Shown: positions 1 through 9,557, counted from the first letter of the stretch. The stretch: DNA of 64,000 nucleotides from Bacteroidales bacterium (GCA_017451385.1 JAFSPS010000002.1:62001-126000), one strand, 5' to 3'. Made by a program: numbers and translations. Notes: a model not told the origin generated them from the sequence alone.

Positions 1-1
1 G

Positions 2-190
2 CGCGACAATCCTAAGATTGCTTTGGTGGTCTATGTGGAGAACGCTGCCGGAGGTGGCGGTTCGTGGGCAGCACCTATCGCGGGACTTATTATTGAAAAA
101 TATCTGACGGGAAAGGTGTCGCGTCCTGAGTTCGAGAGTATGTACATGAATATCAATCCATGTCAGCCCGTGTTGCCACCGAAAAAATAA
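2..190 (+). CDS. mrdA: Penicillin-binding protein 2, C-terminal end (partial)
   Basis: This is the last 62 codons of a gene cut by the window edge. The peptide (NPKIALVVYVENA near the start, then SWAAPIAGLIIEKYL) matches the end of the transpeptidase domain of class B penicillin-binding protein 2, which crosslinks peptidoglycan during cell elongation. The next gene, 67 bp downstream on the same strand, is rodA, its usual partner glycosyltransferase, and mrdA-rodA order is standard in Bacteroidetes. The catalytic SxxK, SxN and KTG motifs lie outside the window, so the call rests on the C-terminal signature and the neighbour. Confidence 0.85.
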   Translation, partial: RDNPKIALVVYVENAAGGGGSWAAPIAGLIIEKYLTGKVSRPEFESMYMNINPCQPVLPPKK

Positions 191-257
191 TGTCATAGCA
201 CCTCTATAGCAGTAAAACGGTATAATGTAGAAAAAAAGGAAGGCAACCATAAATAAC

Positions 258-1520
258 GTGAGAACAACAGTAGAATATAAGAAGATAGACTACACTACGA
301 TAGTGCTCTATGCGGCTATCGTCATCTTCGGGTGGGTGAACATCTATGCGGCGTGCTACAACGAGAGTCATAGTGCCGTATTCGATTTTGGTGTGCAACA
401 TGGCAGGCAGCTCATTTGGGTGTTTATCGCAGCTTTTTTTGCGTTGTTTATAATGTTCATAGAGCCCAGACACATCTCTAATCTTTCTTATCTAATATAT
501 GGTATAGCTGTTTTCCTCCTTGTCCTAACCCTTGCAGTGGGCAAGGCAACCAACGGAGGCCTTTCGTGGATTGAGGTAGGCTCGGTAAAGATACAGCCGT
601 CGGAGTTTTCTAAATTTGCCACGGCCCTTGCTTTGGCGAAGCTTGTGAGCGGACACGATTTCGATATAAAAAAGAAACGTTCATGGTGGTTTATAGCGCT
701 CTTGATAGGATTGCCCGTTGGGCTTATCTTTTTGCAGCATGATGTTGGCTCGGCTCTTGTCTTTCTGGCATTCCTTATACCGTTCTATCGGTTCGGATTG
801 ACGCCTTTAGTCTTCACCGTAGGTATCGCCGCGGTGGTGCTTTTCATACTCTCTATAGCTGTTACGACGAAGTTTTGGCTGATATTCGCTCTTCTTGTTC
901 TGATAGTGCTCTATCTCTTTGTGTGGATAGGACGACCGACGCTAAAGCACTATATCTATGCTCTTGTGGTGTTTGTGGGATGCACGGCGTTTGTCATCTC
1001 AGTGGATTATATGTTCGGTCTGCTCGAAGAGCATCAGCAGAACCGCGTCCTTGTGATGCTTGACCCGGCACACGACCCGCGTGGCGTGGGCTATAATGTT
1101 ACGCAGTCAAAGATAGCCATCGGCTCTGGCGGTTTCAGCGGCAAGGGTTTTCTGCGCGGTACGCTCACTAAGGCTAATTTCGTGCCTGAGCAGGAGACCG
1201 ATTTTATCTTCTGCACGGTGGGCGAGGAGTGGGGATTTGTTGGCGGCGCATTGTTGCTGCTGGCCTATCTGTGGCTCCTCTACCGGCTTGTGACTATGGC
1301 AGAGCGACAGGCTTCCGTATTCGGGAAATTCTATGGCTACAGCGTTTCGGCTATTCTCTTTTTCCATCTTGTGGTAAATATAGGAATGGTCCTTGGATGG
1401 ATGCCCGTGATTGGCATCCCGTTGCCGTTCTTCAGTTACGGAGGGTCGTCGTTGCTGGCGTTTACTGTATTGCTATTTATCTTTATCAGGCAGGATGCTT
1501 CGTCAACATCGCTCTTTTAG
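258..1520 (+). CDS. rodA: Rod-shape SEDS peptidoglycan glycosyltransferase RodA
   Basis: This 420-residue protein is almost entirely hydrophobic segments, as expected for the ten-helix SEDS family. RodA polymerises lipid II into glycan strands in the elongasome together with PBP2. Diagnostic SEDS stretches are visible: GLSWIEVG..KIQPSEF near residue 100, EQETDFIF with the conserved acidic pair near residue 315, and PVIGIPLPFFSYGGSS near residue 390. The start is a GTG at 258; no in-frame ATG gives a better N-terminus. It follows mrdA closely and is probably cotranscribed with it. FtsW is the only close alternative; the mrdA neighbour favours RodA. Confidence 0.95.
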   Translation: MRTTVEYKKIDYTTIVLYAAIVIFGWVNIYAACYNESHSAVFDFGVQHGRQLIWVFIAAFFALFIMFIEPRHISNLSYLIYGIAVFLLVLTLAVGKATNGGLSWIEVGSVKIQPSEFSKFATALALAKLVSGHDFDIKKKRSWWFIALLIGLPVGLIFLQHDVGSALVFLAFLIPFYRFGLTPLVFTVGIAAVVLFILSIAVTTKFWLIFALLVLIVLYLFVWIGRPTLKHYIYALVVFVGCTAFVISVDYMFGLLEEHQQNRVLVMLDPAHDPRGVGYNVTQSKIAIGSGGFSGKGFLRGTLTKANFVPEQETDFIFCTVGEEWGFVGGALLLLAYLWLLYRLVTMAERQASVFGKFYGYSVSAILFFHLVVNIGMVLGWMPVIGIPLPFFSYGGSSLLAFTVLLFIFIRQDASSTSLF

Positions 1521-1565
1521 CGAGCGTGGTACGCCTGAAACAAAATCTATTCAATCAACTAAAAC

Positions 1566-2822
1566 ATGGCAAAAAACAAAGAAAACCATTGTTCATTCTG
1601 TGGCCTGCCGGAATCGCAGGCGGGACCTTTGGCGATGGGTCTGGAAGGGTTAATATGCAACCGTTGTGCTCATGCTGCGGTAGAGGTCTTTGACGGCGAG
1701 ACACGCGAGAGACATAATCCCATCCGTAATGACTTCAAAGTGCCAACGCCGGCGGAAATCAAGACCTATCTGGACCAGTATGTCATAGGGCAAGATGAGG
1801 CTAAGAGAGTGCTGTCGGTGGCTGTCTATAACCACTATAAGCGAATCCGTTATTACGATGAAATACATGGTGCGCAGAAAAAACAGCGTCGTGATGCTAC
1901 GGGGCTGACCATAGAGGATGTCCCTGTCGAGATAGAGAAATCGAACATCATAATCATAGGTGAGACAGGTACGGGCAAGACGCTTATGGCACGAACCATA
2001 GCGCGGATGCTCAATGTCCCTTTTGCCATAGCCGATGCCACCACGCTTACCGAGGCCGGCTATGTGGGCGACGATGTGGAGAATGTGCTTGTGCGCTTGT
2101 TGCAAGCTGCCGACTATAATGTTCAGGCGGCAGAACGCGGCATCGTGTTCATAGACGAGATAGACAAGATATCGCGCAAGAGCGATAACCCATCCATCAC
2201 TCGCGACGTGTCTGGCGAGGGCGTGCAACAGGCTATGCTGAAGCTGTTGGAGGGCTCTGTGGTAAGTGTCCCGCCACAGGGAGGCCGTAAGCATCCGGAG
2301 CAACAGCTGATAAATGTCGATACACGCAACATACTCTTCCTCTCCGGAGGTGCTTTTGACGGGATAGAGCGCCATATCGCATCGCGACTCAAATCTAACG
2401 TGATAGGATATGGTGCAACAAAGACGCGCGACAGCATAGAGAAAGACAACCTATTGAAATATGTGGAGCCAGCGGACTTGAAGAAGTTTGGCTTAATCCC
2501 TGAGCTTGTGGGCCGTTTTCCCGTGCTAACATCGCTTCATCCGCTTGACAGCAACGCGTTGAGACGTATTCTTGTAGAACCCAGAAATGCACTCGTAAAA
2601 CAGTATCAGGAGATATTCCGGATAGACGGTGTGACGCTGAAGTTTGATGACGAGGCGCTGGATGCCATTGTTGCCAAAGCTGTAGAGAGCCGCCTCGGAG
2701 CACGCGGTTTGCGAGGCATCATGGAGTCGCTGATGCTTGACTATATGTTTGATTTGCCGACACTGCCAAATGGTTCAACCCTTGTGATAACCAAAGCGAT
2801 GGCAGAGCAAAAGATAGGCTGA
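1566..2822 (+). CDS. clpX: ATP-dependent Clp protease ATP-binding subunit ClpX
   Basis: ClpX is the hexameric AAA+ unfoldase that feeds tagged proteins, including SsrA-tagged ones, to ClpP. The 418-residue product starts with a zinc-binding domain (Cys9, Cys12, Cys31, Cys34). Next come Walker A GETGTGKT at 132-139, the pore-loop GYVG, Walker B VFIDEIDK, and the sensor-2 region GARGLR near the C-terminus. The IGF-type ClpP-docking loop usually near residue 270 is not obvious by eye. It lies 45 bp after rodA; clpP and tig, which often precede clpX in this group, are not next to it here. smpB, whose tagging product ClpXP degrades, is elsewhere in the window. Confidence 0.97.
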   Translation: MAKNKENHCSFCGLPESQAGPLAMGLEGLICNRCAHAAVEVFDGETRERHNPIRNDFKVPTPAEIKTYLDQYVIGQDEAKRVLSVAVYNHYKRIRYYDEIHGAQKKQRRDATGLTIEDVPVEIEKSNIIIIGETGTGKTLMARTIARMLNVPFAIADATTLTEAGYVGDDVENVLVRLLQAADYNVQAAERGIVFIDEIDKISRKSDNPSITRDVSGEGVQQAMLKLLEGSVVSVPPQGGRKHPEQQLINVDTRNILFLSGGAFDGIERHIASRLKSNVIGYGATKTRDSIEKDNLLKYVEPADLKKFGLIPELVGRFPVLTSLHPLDSNALRRILVEPRNALVKQYQEIFRIDGVTLKFDDEALDAIVAKAVESRLGARGLRGIMESLMLDYMFDLPTLPNGSTLVITKAMAEQKIG

Positions 2823-2903
2823 CAGTCATAAGGTCAGCCCCTTCGCGGCTGATATAAAGCGGTTAAAAAGGAAAAATATAACAGCTGATTAAAAAAAAAG
2901 TAT

Positions 2904-2911
2904 TATTTTTG
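2904..2911 (+). promoter_or_regulatory. Bacteroidetes -7 promoter box for ssb
   Basis: TATTTTTG fits the Bacteroidetes consensus TAnnTTTG and sits 53 bp before the ssb start, in an AT-rich gap after clpX. No clear TTTG -33 box is visible. Confidence 0.5.
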
Positions 2912-2963
2912 CGTTCCCATAAGAAAAGACAACATTTAATATTAATCGGAAAAACAACAAGAA

Positions 2964-3419
2964 ATGATAGGAGTTAACAAAGTTATCCTGATTGGCAATT
3001 TGGGCAAGGATCCTGATGTGGTAACCCTTCCTCAGGACCTCCGCAGAGAGGACGGCACAATCAACGTGGTGAAAAAGGCCTCTTTTTCACTTGCCACAAC
3101 AGAATATCACAAAAACCGCGAGGGTGAGCGTATAGAGCAGACCGAGTGGCACAACATCGTCTGCTGGCGTCAGCTGGCAGAGATAGCAGAAAAAATACTG
3201 CGTAAAGGCACACAGCTCTATGTGGAAGGAAAATTGCAGACCCGCTCATGGGATGACAAGGAAGGCAACAAACGCCATATCACCGAGGTGGTTGCAGAGA
3301 ACTTCACAGTGCTGGGCAACCGTAATCGTCCTGACGAGCGCCGTGTAGAAGAAAACCGCAGTGGTCTTGAGACCATCCTTAATCAGGAAATCGAACCACT
3401 GGGCGATTTGCCATTCTAA
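2964..3419 (+). CDS. ssb: Single-stranded DNA-binding protein
   Basis: SSB coats single-stranded DNA in replication, repair and recombination and recruits partners through its acidic tail. The 151-residue protein has the OB-fold opening VNKVILIGNLGKDPDV, the WHNIVCWRQLAE strand-helix segment, and the YVEGKLQTRSW stretch. The tail ends in DLPF, the conserved partner-binding tip. The linker between OB fold and tip is short and charged. It has its own predicted promoter and is followed by a strong terminator, so it appears monocistronic. Confidence 0.96.
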   Translation: MIGVNKVILIGNLGKDPDVVTLPQDLRREDGTINVVKKASFSLATTEYHKNREGERIEQTEWHNIVCWRQLAEIAEKILRKGTQLYVEGKLQTRSWDDKEGNKRHITEVVAENFTVLGNRNRPDERRVEENRSGLETILNQEIEPLGDLPF

Positions 3420-3444
3420 ATTCTAAAGTAACAGAAAGAAAAAA

Positions 3445-3485
3445 ACAAAGGGTTGCTTCTTTTTGAAGTAGCCCTTTGTTTTTTT
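3445..3485. terminator. Bidirectional terminator between ssb and pgi
   Basis: A 15-bp stem (3445-3459 with 3465-3479, two G-U pairs) and a TTTTT loop is followed by a T run on the plus strand and preceded by an A run. It can therefore end both ssb and the convergent pgi. Confidence 0.85.
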
Positions 3486-3497
3486 ATGGTGTAGTGT

Positions 3498-4805
3498 TTA
3501 TTTTTTCCCGAGTAGGCGGAACATGTTTTTCTTGTATGCTTCCACTCCCGGCTGGTTGAATGGGTTAACGCCAAGCATGTATCCGCTTACGCCGCAGGCA
3601 AACTCAAAGAAATAGAGCAGATGGCCGAGGGTCTCCTCGTCAATCTGTTCAAGTTCTATTTTCATCACGGGGACGCCGCCATCATGGTGTGCCTCTATGG
3701 TGCCTTGCTCGGCGCAGTGGTTGATTTCGTTCAGGCTCTTCTTTTCCAAATAGTTGACATTGTCCAAGTCTTGTTCGTCATGCGGTATGGCGACTTTTGC
3801 TTTTGCCGAGGCAACGCTTATCACCGTTTCCATTATCATGCGCTCGCCATCCTGCATATACTGGCCCATGGAGTGCAGGTCGGTGGTGAAGCAAAGGCTG
3901 TGTGGCAGTATTCCTTTGTGCTCTTTGCCCTCGCTCTCGCCGTACAGTTGTTTCCACCACTCGCTAATATAGCGCAGAGAAGGGATGAAGTTGGTCAGCA
4001 TCTCCACCTTGTATCCTTTATTGTATAGCGCGTTGCGCGTTGCGGCATACTGAAGTGCTGCGTTCTCATCGGCTGGCAGCAGAGTATAGAGAGATTCGGC
4101 TTTGCGTGCGCCTGCTAAAAGATTGTCAATATTGTATCCTGCCATAGCAATAGGCAGCAAGCCTACGGGCGTGAGTACCGAGAAACGGCCGCCGACGTTG
4201 TCGGGAATGACGTATGACGAGTAGCCCTCTTGTTGTGCCATGGTGTGAAGGGCTCCACGTTGTGCGTCGGTAATGGCGATGATGCGCTGGCGTGCTTCCT
4301 CTTTGCCGTATTTCTGTTCTATGTGATGTTTTATAATGCGAAATGCTACGGCGGGCTCTGTCGTAGTGCCAGATTTGGAAATTACGGCAACGCCGTAGTC
4401 GTTGCTGTCGAGAATTGGCAATAGTTGGCTATAATACTCCTCGCTTAACGTATGACCTGCATATATAATATAAGGAAAAGAGCGCTTGCTTCGCATGGCT
4501 TCAAATTCAGACTGCAGAGCTTCAATGACGGCGCGAGCGCCGAGGTATGAGCCGCCAATGCCTATAATGACAAAGAGGCTGCAACGGTCTTTCAGGCGGG
4601 CTACGTCACTATGGATGCGTTGCAACACCTCGGTGTCTAAGGACGAGGGCAGGTGTACCCATCCGAGAAAGTCGTTGCCGGCACCTGTGGCGTCCAATAG
4701 GGTCTGACGACCTTGCTCTGCTTGCTGAAGAGAAATGTTAAAATCGTTGTAAGTGATAAAGTTTTCAACAAGTTTGGAGCTGAAATTGATATTTTTTTTC
4801 GTCAT
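3498..4805 (-). CDS. pgi: Glucose-6-phosphate isomerase
   Basis: Pgi interconverts glucose 6-phosphate and fructose 6-phosphate in glycolysis and sugar-nucleotide supply. The 435-residue product matches the shorter bacterial form. Visible family stretches are IGIGGSYLGARA near residue 85, a SKSGTTTEP phosphate-binding segment near 145, NVGGRFSVLTPVGLLP near 205, and the C-terminal NQPGVEAYKKNMF containing the catalytic-region lysine. It is convergent with ssb and shares its terminator. No adjacent gene suggests a special role. Confidence 0.96.
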   Translation of the reverse strand: MTKKNINFSSKLVENFITYNDFNISLQQAEQGRQTLLDATGAGNDFLGWVHLPSSLDTEVLQRIHSDVARLKDRCSLFVIIGIGGSYLGARAVIEALQSEFEAMRSKRSFPYIIYAGHTLSEEYYSQLLPILDSNDYGVAVISKSGTTTEPAVAFRIIKHHIEQKYGKEEARQRIIAITDAQRGALHTMAQQEGYSSYVIPDNVGGRFSVLTPVGLLPIAMAGYNIDNLLAGARKAESLYTLLPADENAALQYAATRNALYNKGYKVEMLTNFIPSLRYISEWWKQLYGESEGKEHKGILPHSLCFTTDLHSMGQYMQDGERMIMETVISVASAKAKVAIPHDEQDLDNVNYLEKKSLNEINHCAEQGTIEAHHDGGVPVMKIELEQIDEETLGHLLYFFEFACGVSGYMLGVNPFNQPGVEAYKKNMFRLLGKK

Positions 4806-4920
4806 TTTATTGTTTTTTTTGATTTATTAAACAATTTGAAAAATAGATAATTAGCACGAACATGCGTATAATAAACGTAGAATGAGGTGAAAATATTTTT
4901 CGTGAATAAAAAAAAGAATG

Positions 4921-4928
4921 TATATTTG
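4921..4928 (+). promoter_or_regulatory. Promoter -7 box for the OmpA-family gene
   Basis: TATATTTG matches TAnnTTTG and lies 90 bp before the start, after an A/T-rich tract. The leader is about 80 nt. A strong promoter is plausible for an abundant porin-like protein. Confidence 0.6.
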
Positions 4929-5018
4929 CAAAACAATTCCATCGGTATATGAGGAATTGTATTGTGTTGAAATAATATAGAATAAAAAAAGTAAATAACT
5001 TAATAATTTAAATCTAAT

Positions 5019-6212
5019 ATGTTGAAGAAACTGTTAAAACTTGGAGTGGTTGCTGGTCTGTTGACTGTTGCTACCACGGCAATTTCGGCCCAGAACGAGT
5101 ATCCTCGCTATGGTTTCTGGAGCAATTGGTCAATCGGTGCTATGGTTGACTTTGACAAGCAGGCTAATCACCGTGGTTGGTACTTCGGTGAGGGTACCAG
5201 CATTGGTGGTGCTATCTTCTTGGAGAAGAAGCTCAACCATGTATGGGATGTCCGCTTCCGCGGCATGATGCCTGGCCTGTACAATAGTGGAGAGAAGGAT
5301 CCTTTCTACGTTTATGGCCTTCTGACTGCTGGTTTCAAATTCTCAGTCAACAATGCTCTTATGGGCTACAACCCTGAGTCACGTGGCAATTTCTACCTTT
5401 TTGCTGATGCAGGTGCTGCTATCTGGCAGAACTTTCAGAGTGAGGGTAGTCATCGTTTGAATATCGCTGCTGACGCTGGTTTGGGTTATGCTTACAGATT
5501 GTCAAATCATTCTTCGATTTTTGCCGAGTTGGGTATGATTGATGTTGCTCACGCTCCCAACATCTTCAAAAATCGTCACCATGGTTTGGATGCTTACCTC
5601 GCTCTTGGCTATGCCTTCAACTTCGGTCTCACTGCAGAGGATGAGGAGCTCAACGCCTCTCGTGCTGCTCTCACCCAGGAGAACATCGACGCTCTCAACG
5701 AGCAGATTGCTAACCTTGAGAAGCAGGTCAATAATGGCAAGCAGAATGAGAAACGCCTCGAAGGCCGTATCGCCGAACTCGAGAGCCAGATTGGTAGCAC
5801 CAATATTTCTAATGGCAACGACCAGGCTGCTCGCGAACTGCAGGCTAAAATCGACCAGATTAAGGCTGACCAGCTCACTTTCTATGCTCTTCCTTTCTCC
5901 ATCCAGTTTGGTGTTGACCAATACACTGTCAGCGAGAACGAGCATCAGAAACTCAAAGCTATCGCTCGCGTAATGAAAGACAACCCCAACACCAAGTACA
6001 TGGTTTACGGTTTCACCGACTACACGGGTAGCGATGAGTACAACATGAAGCTTTCTGAGAAGCGTGCTAAAGAGGTCGTCCGTCAGCTCGTTGAGAAATA
6101 CGGTATCGCTGAGAGCCGTCTCGAGGCAAAATGGAATGGCAAGAACGCTCCTTTCGGCGATGTTAAATACAGCGTCAACCGTCGCGTCTCCTTCTATCGC
6201 GTGATTGAATAA
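5019..6212 (+). CDS. OmpA-family outer membrane protein
   Basis: A 397-residue exported protein. A signal peptide (residues 1-24, ending AISAQ) is followed by a beta-barrel-like domain rich in alternating aromatic and glycine residues to about 205. A predicted coiled coil (about 215-280, NLEKQV..LEGRIAELESQ) comes next, then a C-terminal OmpA-like peptidoglycan-binding domain from about 290. The OmpA signature GFTDYTGSDEYNMKLSEKRA carries the Asp and Arg that contact diaminopimelate. Such proteins are among the major outer membrane proteins of Bacteroidales. Codon use is strongly biased (highly expressed look). It is monocistronic, with its own promoter and terminator. Confidence 0.9.
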   Translation: MLKKLLKLGVVAGLLTVATTAISAQNEYPRYGFWSNWSIGAMVDFDKQANHRGWYFGEGTSIGGAIFLEKKLNHVWDVRFRGMMPGLYNSGEKDPFYVYGLLTAGFKFSVNNALMGYNPESRGNFYLFADAGAAIWQNFQSEGSHRLNIAADAGLGYAYRLSNHSSIFAELGMIDVAHAPNIFKNRHHGLDAYLALGYAFNFGLTAEDEELNASRAALTQENIDALNEQIANLEKQVNNGKQNEKRLEGRIAELESQIGSTNISNGNDQAARELQAKIDQIKADQLTFYALPFSIQFGVDQYTVSENEHQKLKAIARVMKDNPNTKYMVYGFTDYTGSDEYNMKLSEKRAKEVVRQLVEKYGIAESRLEAKWNGKNAPFGDVKYSVNRRVSFYRVIE

Positions 6213-6239
6213 GTTTTAACAATTCACCGTTATATTGAA

Positions 6240-6270
6240 AAGAGCTCCTCATTGAGGGGCTCTTTTTTTT
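6240..6270 (+). terminator. Terminator of the OmpA-family gene
   Basis: An 11-bp stem (6240-6250 with 6254-6264, one G-U pair) with an ATT loop leads into a run of eight T. Confidence 0.9.
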
Positions 6271-6781
6271 CGTCGATAATTATGTCTTGCTCGCTTTCTT
6301 ATATCTTGGATAGTGATTAAACATTTTGCAATATCTTAAATGATGAACCGTTGTTAGTGTTCTCTATAATGTAGAGCAAATATTTATTTGTATAGCGTCT
6401 TATGTTGGTGTAACAATACACGATAAGTAACTGTTCAATATTTTTATGCATCATAAGACAATACAACAATTATATTATCAATATTTTATATTATACAAAA
6501 ATGTAAATTAAATTTGCCCACTTACTTATGACAGACTTATTATCTGCTAACAAAATGCTTGTACTATGATGAAATGATAGTACACCATCCGTTATAGATG
6601 TGGTGAACACAAAATTGGGTGTGAGAAACCTATTGCTACGACATGATGAAATGAGATAATACACTATGTTGTGTAAAATCCTTTGATGAGGAAGCCTAAC
6701 TCCTATAACGTAGGAATTATGCCGCCACGGTCAATACTATTTCGAAGAAGAACAAAATGCCAGTATGGATGATAAGCAACC
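6271..6781. other. 511-bp AT-rich gap without a gene
   Basis: No convincing ORF or RNA gene. A TAAATTTG box at 6509-6516 resembles a promoter but has no gene behind it. Two imperfect direct copies of an ATGATGAAATGA-type block occur at 6566-6588 and 6643-6667, 77 bp apart. A degenerate AACTCC...GTAGGA motif near 6692-6712 resembles the dispersed hairpins elsewhere in the window. Confidence 0.5.
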
Positions 6782-7438
6782 TTATGGTGTTGCAATAATC
6801 TCGGATGTGCCGTGAACAAGATATAGCTGTCCGTTATCCTTATTGCGGCAAAGCCATCGGGTGCGTCGTCGCTCAAGGGCGGTAAAGGTGGTATTGGGTT
6901 TCCTCACAAGATGAAATTCTGTCCCAGGGATAAGGTCGTTCAGTGTTTGATATTGTGATGTTTTGGCGTTGTCTTTTTCCCCTTCCATGCCATAGTGTAT
7001 TAGTTTTTTCCTAAGTGTTGATGCTAAGGACCGCGATAGGGGGATTTTTGATGTGTATTTGCGGAGCAGTGTTTGAATGTCATCAGGAAAGCAGTCTATG
7101 TATGCAATTAGAATGTTCCTGTACTCTGTCTGCCATTCTAAGCCATGAGGTCTGACGCTGTTTTTGTATTTTAGGTATGTTTCGAGGTGCGCCATTTCGT
7201 GCAAGAGCACTTTAAGAAAGAAAAGATGCGGTATATCGCCGTTTATGCTGATGGCGTGATACTGTTTGTCGCCATGCGGATGCATATAGTCGCCATATTT
7301 TGACTCTCGCGAGCGTGTGATACGAAGATGTACGCCACGGCGAACGATGTAATCTACCAGCCGTTCTAATGCCTCCTGTGGCACATATTTGCTCAGAATG
7401 GTTCGCAGTCTGTTTATGGCTTCTTCTTTTGATGTCAT
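6782..7438 (-). CDS. SprT-like zinc metallopeptidase domain protein
   Basis: The 218-residue protein carries a zincin signature HEMAH at residues 80-84, followed by HGLEWQ about 17 residues later, which can give the third zinc ligand, as in SprT/Spartan-like proteins. A C-terminal part with CxxN and R-rich stretches may be the zinc-ribbon-like tail of the family, but its cysteines are few. No signal peptide is present, so it is cytoplasmic. SprT-like proteins in other organisms act on DNA-protein crosslinks or have unknown roles; the substrate here is unknown. It may be cotranscribed with the small lipoprotein gene upstream. Confidence 0.8.
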   Translation of the reverse strand: MTSKEEAINRLRTILSKYVPQEALERLVDYIVRRGVHLRITRSRESKYGDYMHPHGDKQYHAISINGDIPHLFFLKVLLHEMAHLETYLKYKNSVRPHGLEWQTEYRNILIAYIDCFPDDIQTLLRKYTSKIPLSRSLASTLRKKLIHYGMEGEKDNAKTSQYQTLNDLIPGTEFHLVRKPNTTFTALERRRTRWLCRNKDNGQLYLVHGTSEIIATP

Positions 7439-7488
7439 TGGCTCTTCTCTTAGCCTTTTTAGAATGACGAGATGGGGGGGGGAGATGT

Positions 7489-7686
7489 TTATTGGTTCAA
7501 AGAGATGGTTGTATAGTCTTCGTTGTGCATGGCAGGCGTGGTGTCCCTCGTATGATTGTTAAGTGAGAATGTTGGACAGTCGCAGTGCGCGCGTTTGCGG
7601 TGTTTAGGCATGCGTATGCTGTTGCTGCACGATACAAGTATAATTGAGCCAAGAAGCAAAAGAACGATGAGAATATTTTTTTTCAT
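7489..7686 (-). CDS. Small lipoprotein of unknown function
   Basis: A 65-residue product with a lysine-rich start, a hydrophobic segment and a lipobox ending LVSC at about residue 20, so it should be a lipid-anchored envelope protein. The mature part is short and basic (KHRKRAHCDCP) with a CxCP pair. I recall similar tiny CxCP lipoproteins in Bacteroidetes, but no function is known to me. It is 50 bp upstream of the SprT-like gene on the same strand and divergent from rbfA. Confidence 0.65.
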   Translation of the reverse strand: MKKNILIVLLLLGSIILVSCSNSIRMPKHRKRAHCDCPTFSLNNHTRDTTPAMHNEDYTTISLNQ

Positions 7687-7740
7687 GTTAATAAAAACGA
7701 GATATGTGGTTTAATTATTATCTATATGCTACTTTTTGCG

Positions 7741-7748
7741 TATCTTTG
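7741..7748 (+). promoter_or_regulatory. Promoter -7 box for rbfA
   Basis: TATCTTTG fits TAnnTTTG and lies 52 bp before the rbfA start. Confidence 0.6.
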
Positions 7749-7800
7749 CATATTCGCAAATATTGTGTGGGCTGAGCCCTTCATTCGTTATTTATAATAT

Positions 7801-8145
7801 ATGCAGACAACACGTCAGAACAAAATATCGCGCCTCATACAGCAGGACATGGGTGAAATCTTCCTAAAGGAGATGAAGCCAGTGATGGGGCAATCGATGA
7901 TTACTGTCACAGGGGTTCGTATCACGCCTGACCTCTCGATAGCACGTATTCATGTGAGCATTTTCCCGATAGGAGGTGTGAGTAAAGAACAGGTTATGGC
8001 ATTGATAAAAGAGAATGCTGCGGATTTGCGTAGGCGACTTGGTATGCGCGAGGGGAAGCAGTTGCGTATCATACCTCATCTGGAGTTCTTCTTGGATGAC
8101 TCTCTTGATTATATTGAAAACATAGAGAAGTTGCTGAAACAGTAG
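7801..8145 (+). CDS. rbfA: Ribosome-binding factor A
   Basis: RbfA is a small KH-fold protein that helps mature the 30S subunit and 16S rRNA 5' end, important at low temperature. The 114-residue protein has the family start (RQNKISRLIQQDMGEIF), the central ITVTGVRITPDLSIARIHVSIF strand region and the LRRRLG..LRIIPHLEFFLDDSLDY ending typical of RbfA. The LolC/E-like permease gene follows 76 bp downstream; this pairing is common in Bacteroidetes. Confidence 0.95.
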   Translation: MQTTRQNKISRLIQQDMGEIFLKEMKPVMGQSMITVTGVRITPDLSIARIHVSIFPIGGVSKEQVMALIKENAADLRRRLGMREGKQLRIIPHLEFFLDDSLDYIENIEKLLKQ

Positions 8146-8221
8146 GTTGCTGTGTGTGTTTCGGGTCAGGACAAGAGTGTTATGGCATTTTTTGTTTATG
8201 ATTGAGTAGAAACAACGACAG

Positions 8222-9466
8222 GTGAAGTTATCATTGTTCATAGCACGGCGCTATCTCTTCTCGCGCAAGCAGAAGACGGTAATCAATGTTATCTCGTGGA
8301 TATCGTTGGTGGGTATTGCGGTGAGCACAATGGCTCTGATTATTGTCCTGAGCGTCTATAATGGTATTGGCAACCTTACGCAGGGGCTCTTCAATCTGTT
8401 TGACCCTGAATTGAAGATAGAGGCAGCAGAAGGCAAGTCGTTTCATACGGCTGATATTGATATGGCGCGTTTGCAGCAGGTTGAAGGCGTGGCATCGATA
8501 GTGCAGATTGCGGAGGAAAATGCGTGGCTGACGCATGGTCGGCATGAGTCTATAGTATCGTTGAGAGGCGTTGACAGCACATACGGTCGCGTTACGGGTA
8601 TAGACACGATGATTTATAACGGGCAGTACAAACTAACGGGTAGCATGTCGATTATAGACCCAGAAACGGGGATGGAGATAGAGCGTTCGGAAGATTATCT
8701 TGTGTTGGGTGGCGAGGTGTATAGCCGTTTGGGTCTATCCTTGCTTGCCAATACGCCTGTAGGCGTTCATATTCCGAAGCGTGGAGGTTCCTTAGGGATG
8801 ACGATGGAACAAGCGTTTAATACCGGCTATGCAATGCCTTCGGCTATGTTCTTTGTGCAACAGGAGATAGATGGTCGCTATGTTTTGGCAGACATTGATT
8901 TTGTGCGTCGTTTGCTCTCGTATAGCAACGATGAGTGCTCGGCGTTGGCATTGTCGCTCGACGCTACACGTTCGGCAGCGGCTGTGAAGACGGAAGTGAG
9001 ACAGCTTTTGGGTGAGAAATACCTTGTAAAAGACCGTTTTGACCAGCAACCGCTATATTATAAGATTTTTCGTTCAGAGCGTATAGGTATTATCCTCATT
9101 CTTGCGCTCATAGTCCTCATCTCAACGCTAAATCTTGTAGCATCGCTGGCGTTACTCATCATAGACAAGAGACATGACATATCTATCATGCGAAGCATGG
9201 GTATGCCTGAATCAACTGTCCGTAGTGCTTTTTTTGCCGAGGGATTGCTGATTAGCGGTGTAGGTATTGTGGCGGGACTGGTTATCGGTTTTGTTGTGTG
9301 TTTTGTGCAGCAGCAGTTCGGCATAGTAAAGATGGGAGACAACTTTATTGTTGACGCATTCCCTGTGGTGATGCGAGTTGGCGATTTTGTGACGACATTC
9401 TTGTTGGTCGCACTGTTGAGTGGTCTTGCTGTTTTTCTTACCACATGGCGTGTCCGTCTAAAGTAG
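8222..9466 (+). CDS. FtsX/LolC-E family ABC transporter permease
   Basis: A 414-residue inner membrane protein with one N-terminal helix, a large periplasmic domain (about residues 50-270) and three C-terminal helices, the MacB/FtsX/LolE layout. The N-terminal ARRYLFSRK..INVISWISLVGIAVSTMALIIVLSV stretch is typical of LolC/LolE, which extract lipoproteins for transfer to the outer membrane. The start is a GTG at 8222; nothing upstream fits. The ATPase partner is not nearby. Lipoprotein release is inferred from family only. Confidence 0.85.
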   Translation: MKLSLFIARRYLFSRKQKTVINVISWISLVGIAVSTMALIIVLSVYNGIGNLTQGLFNLFDPELKIEAAEGKSFHTADIDMARLQQVEGVASIVQIAEENAWLTHGRHESIVSLRGVDSTYGRVTGIDTMIYNGQYKLTGSMSIIDPETGMEIERSEDYLVLGGEVYSRLGLSLLANTPVGVHIPKRGGSLGMTMEQAFNTGYAMPSAMFFVQQEIDGRYVLADIDFVRRLLSYSNDECSALALSLDATRSAAAVKTEVRQLLGEKYLVKDRFDQQPLYYKIFRSERIGIILILALIVLISTLNLVASLALLIIDKRHDISIMRSMGMPESTVRSAFFAEGLLISGVGIVAGLVIGFVVCFVQQQFGIVKMGDNFIVDAFPVVMRVGDFVTTFLLVALLSGLAVFLTTWRVRLK

Positions 9467-9489
9467 CTTATAAGGACTTTTGTAAAAAA

Positions 9490-9557
9490 AACTCCGTAGG
9501 AGTTACATATCAATAGATACTATTTGATTTTTCAAATCTCTCAACCTCGTAGAGGTT
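9490..9557. repeat. Composite GTA-loop hairpin repeat
   Basis: Two short palindromes with a GTA loop, 9490-9504 (AACTCC/GGAGTT arms) and 9543-9557 (AACCTC/GAGGTT arms), are separated by a conserved spacer containing CAATAGATACTATTTGATTT. The same composite occurs reversed at 23101-23190, and half of it at 11133 and 19820. These look like REP-type elements. Confidence 0.75.

Noticed and set aside
1650..2375. A 241-codon frame opposite clpX and similar long frames opposite dipeptidase, wbpA and the macroglobulin gene
   Set aside because: All are antisense to genes with strong family motifs, have no own promoters and give low-complexity proteins.
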